64,000 nt of DNA from contig NZ_DATGNU010000123.1 in NCBI RefSeq assembly GCF_035306585.1, positions 1 to 64,000 of the forward strand, read 5' to 3'. Origin of the DNA: Galbibacter sp035306585 (GTDB lineage: Bacteria; Bacteroidota; Bacteroidia; Flavobacteriales; Flavobacteriaceae). Positions 61,487 to 64,000 of this stretch are shown in pieces; the stretch's first letter is position 1; every line of letters starts with the position of its first letter. A model generated the notes under the pieces. The model saw only the letters and a list, made by a program, of their open reading frames with translations. It was not told the DNA's origin and made no database searches. Both the position numbers and the translations under genes were made by a program.

Positions 61487-62271
61487 AAAAAGCCATTTTA
61501 AATAGCTACAGATTTACGTTGTTTTTGGGCTTAATGCTTTGTGCATTACCTTCTTTTGCTCAGCAAAATAACATTGATCTTTTTGAAAAGGCCAATAGCC
61601 TGTACAATAAAGGGGAGTATCAATTGGCTATTGAGGATTATTTAAAAATCTCAGAAAGTGGACAGCACTCTGCTGAATTGTATTATAATTTAGCAAACGC
61701 TTATTACAAGCTCAATCAAATCGCTCCAAGTATCTATTATTATGAAAAGGCGTTAATACTCAATCCAAAGGATAAAGATGTATTAAATAACTTAAAATAC
61801 GCTCAAAACATGACCATTGATGCCATTGACCAGATGCCCCAAACTGGTATCGATCGATTGGTATCTTCGATTGTGAATGTGTTCTCACATACAACTTGGG
61901 CTGTTTGTTCGATCGTATTGATGGTTCTTTTTGTAGTGATATTTCTTTTGTACTATTTCTCGAGCCATCACCGGTGGAAACGACTCTATTTTGTGCTTAG
62001 CTTTTTTGTGTTCCTTCTGGTCTTAGGAGCCATCTTAGGAGCCTACAAACAGTATACAATTCAGAACAGTAAAACACCCGCTATTATATTTGCTAAGGAA
62101 ACCTCAGTGACCTCAGAGCCTAATATGGGAAGCGAAGAAATTTTCAAATTGCATGAAGGAACCAAGGTCAATGTACTGGACACCATGGGAGGGTGGAAGA
62201 AAATTCGTCTTTCGGATGGGAAAATTGGATGGTTACCCAAAGGGGACTTAAGAGTTATAAAAGATTTTTAA
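61483..62271 (+). CDS. batE: BatE, TPR and SH3-domain protein
   Basis: A 262-residue protein. A signal peptide (to about residue 26, ending FAQ) is followed by TPR repeats (about 32-110, with GEYQLAIEDYLKI and YYNLANAYYKLNQIAPSIYYYEKAL), then two membrane helices (about 140-195) and a C-terminal bacterial SH3 domain (about 205-262, with TSVTSEPNMGSEEIFKLHEG and GKIGWLPKGDL). It is the last gene of the Bat cluster. Confidence 0.94.
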   Translation: MKKAILNSYRFTLFLGLMLCALPSFAQQNNIDLFEKANSLYNKGEYQLAIEDYLKISESGQHSAELYYNLANAYYKLNQIAPSIYYYEKALILNPKDKDVLNNLKYAQNMTIDAIDQMPQTGIDRLVSSIVNVFSHTTWAVCSIVLMVLFVVIFLLYYFSSHHRWKRLYFVLSFFVFLLVLGAILGAYKQYTIQNSKTPAIIFAKETSVTSEPNMGSEEIFKLHEGTKVNVLDTMGGWKKIRLSDGKIGWLPKGDLRVIKDF

Positions 62272-62304
62272 TTTTTAGTTAACAAAATTTATTTTCCGAT
62301 GCCT

Positions 62305-62312
62305 TATATTTG
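62305..62312 (+). promoter_or_regulatory. -7 promoter element
   Basis: TATATTTG, an exact TAnnTTTG match, 26 bases before the TTG at 62339. It separates the following genes from the Bat cluster. The -33 element is not clear. Confidence 0.4.
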
Positions 62313-62338
62313 GCAGTAGAAAATCATAGACGTTTACT

Positions 62339-62650
62339 TTGAATCCAAAAAAGAAAATACTTTCATGTTTTTTTCTGATAATTTTCGGAGCCTTTTTGAT
62401 TGCCCCTGCGGTAGTTAAGGTCATTGAGAGTAATGTAGACGTAGCTGTATTTTTTAATGTAGCCGAAGAGGAGAAGACGGATAATTCGTTGAATCAATTG
62501 AAAGAAGTCAAAGAATTACCGTACCATAAATCTTCCGAATTGGCTATGGCAAGCTTGGAGCAAAAAAGATCTGAATATCATTTCTACATCCTACATAACT
62601 ACGACATGGTGATTGATGTCTTATCACCGCCTCCCGAACATATCGCTTAA
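62339..62650 (+). CDS. Small membrane protein of unknown function
   Basis: Predicted 103-residue protein starting at TTG (read as Met): NPKKKILSCFFLIIFGAFLI gives a basic start and one hydrophobic segment that is a membrane anchor or uncleaved signal, followed by an acidic and polar extracytoplasmic part ending VLSPPPEHIA. No in-frame ATG occurs before residue 60, so TTG is required. A promoter element precedes it. The gene is 66 bases upstream of the SulP transporter and may be co-expressed with it. No known domain was recognised. Confidence 0.6.
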   Translation: MNPKKKILSCFFLIIFGAFLIAPAVVKVIESNVDVAVFFNVAEEEKTDNSLNQLKEVKELPYHKSSELAMASLEQKRSEYHFYILHNYDMVIDVLSPPPEHIA

Positions 62651-62716
62651 ATTTTCGGTTAAAGTTTAAGTATAATTAAAAATTGCTCAGTGCGTAACTG
62701 GGCTAAATATATAGGT

Positions 62717-64000
62717 ATGTTCAAAAATTTAAAAAATGATTTACCAGCATCCCTAGTGGTTTTCTTTGTGGCCTTACCACTATGTCTGGGGATTGCACTG
62801 GCCAGTGGTGCACCATTGTTTTCAGGTGTTATTGCTGGAATAATCGGAGGAATAGTTGTTGGAGGGCTTAGCGGTTCTTCAATTGGCGTTAGTGGGCCAG
62901 CTGCGGGCCTAGCCGTGATAGTTTTTGCAGCAATTGCAAATTTAGGGTTTGAAAGTTTTCTAGTAGCGGTGGTTATTGGAGGAGCGTTACAAATTCTACT
63001 GGGAATCTTAAGAGCTGGAGTGATCGGATATTATTTTCCCTCATCTGTAATTAAAGGAATGTTAGCTGGGATCGGTATTATTATATTCATAAAGCAGATT
63101 CCTTTGGTGTTAGGAATCGATTCCACGGCATTTTCAGCCAGTGGTGTTATGCAATTTGTTAATTCGATTCACCCGAGTGTGGTGATTATTTCTGTGCTAT
63201 CCCTAGGAATCCTTTTGCTATGGGATAAAGTATTGGTGAAAAAACACGACCTTTTTAAAGTGATTCCTGGTCCATTGGTGGCAGTGGTGATTGGGGTTTT
63301 CTATTTTTTGTTTGCCCAATCCATTTCTGGCTTTCAAATTTCAGGAAATCACTTGGTCAGTGTGCCTGTTCCTGAGGATTTTAATTCGTTCATAGGACAG
63401 TTTAGTTTTCCGAATTTTTCCGCTCTTAGCAATCCAGAGGTTTGGATCACTGGATTCACCATTGCTGTAGTTGCTAGTCTTGAGACCTTATTGTGTGTAG
63501 AGGCAACTGATAAATTGGATCCAGAAAAAAGGGTCACCCCTACCAACAGAGAGCTGATCGCTCAGGGAACGGGTAATATGCTGTCGGGTTTCATAGGAGG
63601 ACTGCCCATAACCCAAGTAATTGTAAGGAGTTCCACCAACCTACATGCTGGTGGTAAAACTAAATTATCACCCATTTTACATGGTTTTTTAATCCTGATT
63701 TCGGTTATTTTAATTCCCACTTTTTTAAATATGATCCCAATAGCTGTATTGGCATCTGTTTTATTGATTGTGGGTTATAAACTTGCCAAACCAGTATTGT
63801 TTAAACAGATGTTTTCACTGGGTGCATCGCAATTCATTCCTTTTATAATTACTGTGCTCGGGGTAGTGTTTGCGGATCTTTTAATCGGGATCGGCCTTGG
63901 ATTGGCCGTCGGAATAATTACCATACTGATCAATAGTTATCAGAATTCTCATTTTCTTCAAGTTGAACAACAGGATAACGGAGGTCAGATTGTAAAAATG
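62717..64000 (+). CDS. SulP-family inorganic anion transporter (partial, runs off the window)
   Basis: The reading frame is open from the ATG at 62717 to the last base (428 codons) and continues beyond. It begins MFKNLKNDLPASLVVFFVAL, followed by many hydrophobic helices, and contains SIGVSGPAAGLAV, the SulP/SLC26 signature, and GGLPITQVIVRSSTN. Members carry sulfate, bicarbonate or other anions, often with a cytoplasmic STAS domain, which would lie outside the window. The type with this N-terminus is frequently annotated as bicarbonate or sulfate permease and is often next to a carbonic anhydrase. The missing C-terminus means the substrate cannot be suggested with confidence. Confidence 0.88.
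   Translation, partial: MFKNLKNDLPASLVVFFVALPLCLGIALASGAPLFSGVIAGIIGGIVVGGLSGSSIGVSGPAAGLAVIVFAAIANLGFESFLVAVVIGGALQILLGILRAGVIGYYFPSSVIKGMLAGIGIIIFIKQIPLVLGIDSTAFSASGVMQFVNSIHPSVVIISVLSLGILLLWDKVLVKKHDLFKVIPGPLVAVVIGVFYFLFAQSISGFQISGNHLVSVPVPEDFNSFIGQFSFPNFSALSNPEVWITGFTIAVVASLETLLCVEATDKLDPEKRVTPTNRELIAQGTGNMLSGFIGGLPITQVIVRSSTNLHAGGKTKLSPILHGFLILISVILIPTFLNMIPIAVLASVLLIVGYKLAKPVLFKQMFSLGASQFIPFIITVLGVVFADLLIGIGLGLAVGIITILINSYQNSHFLQVEQQDNGGQIVKM

Noticed and set aside
62660..62716. Possible riboswitch or attenuator before the SulP gene
   Set aside because: Only a weak stem CTCAGT/ACTGGG with a G-U pair and a 4-base loop is present; too small to support a call.
1..64000. Mobile elements, CRISPR arrays, prophage or tRNA genes
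   Set aside because: No transposase or integrase reading frames, no regularly spaced repeats, no long direct or terminal inverted repeats and no convincing cloverleaf with CCA end were seen by eye. A tRNA scan was not run.

Overview
The window is chromosomal DNA from a flavobacterium (phylum Bacteroidota, class Flavobacteriia, most likely a marine Flavobacteriaceae). The evidence is the AT-rich composition, the many exact matches to the Bacteroidota promoter -7 element TAnnTTTG, weak use of Shine-Dalgarno sites, a secreted protease ending in a type IX secretion sorting domain, and lineage-typical genes (fused exonuclease/DnaE polymerase, DUF4286, DUF4382, plant-type acyl-ACP desaturase, Bat operon). 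No insertion sequence, prophage, CRISPR array, rRNA or convincing tRNA was seen. This is an almost uninterrupted core-genome stretch, with coding density broken only by short intergenic regions.

Layout. 1-5.3 kb: end of a probable ribosomal L25 gene, pth, then a reverse-strand pair (secreted reprolysin-like metalloprotease and a lipoprotein). 5.4-15.5 kb: forward genes ribF, an HTTM/gamma-carboxylase-like membrane protein, serS, a TPR protein, a DUF4286 protein, rsmA, mgtE, a small unknown protein and a D-2-hydroxyacid dehydrogenase. 15.6-22.9 kb: a TM2 protein, an ArsR-type regulator, a two-domain acyltransferase of the OlsF type, a candidate small RNA, a lipoprotein, a GNAT-aspartokinase pair, fbp and a TerB-like protein. 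23.2-27.6 kb: DNA polymerase III alpha with a fused proofreading exonuclease. 27.6-38.3 kb: a reverse run of isoaspartyl peptidase, alpha-2-macroglobulin, PBP1C and glycerol-3-phosphate dehydrogenase. 38.5-50.1 kb: metabolic genes (3-hydroxyanthranilate dioxygenase, ALDH7 dehydrogenase, acyl-ACP desaturase, an SDR, saccharopine dehydrogenase, pckA) mixed with envelope genes (OmpA-like plus a helix-hairpin-helix membrane protein), a phosphatase and a Schlafen/AlbA-type protein. 50.2-52.9 kb: radA and a DUF4382 lipoprotein. 53.1-62.3 kb: a moxR-DUF58-unknown-batA-batB-batC-batD-batE cluster. 62.3-64 kb: a small membrane protein and the start of a SulP anion transporter that runs off the window.

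How genes work together. PBP1C and the thioester-containing lipid-anchored alpha-2-macroglobulin form the known peptidoglycan-repair/protease-trap pairing. Saccharopine dehydrogenase and the ALDH7 enzyme fit successive steps of lysine breakdown to aminoadipate, although they are not in one operon. fbp and pckA are gluconeogenic. The Bat cluster is a complete membrane MoxR/VWA/TPR system.

No obviously new multi-gene system is visible. The least explained elements are two structured non-coding segments: a promoter- and terminator-bounded candidate small RNA at about 18.57-18.71 kb, and a multi-stem RNA ending in a terminator between serS and the TPR gene (9.14-9.24 kb). The gamma-carboxylase-like membrane protein behind ribF is also unexplained. 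All domain boundaries are read by eye and approximate.
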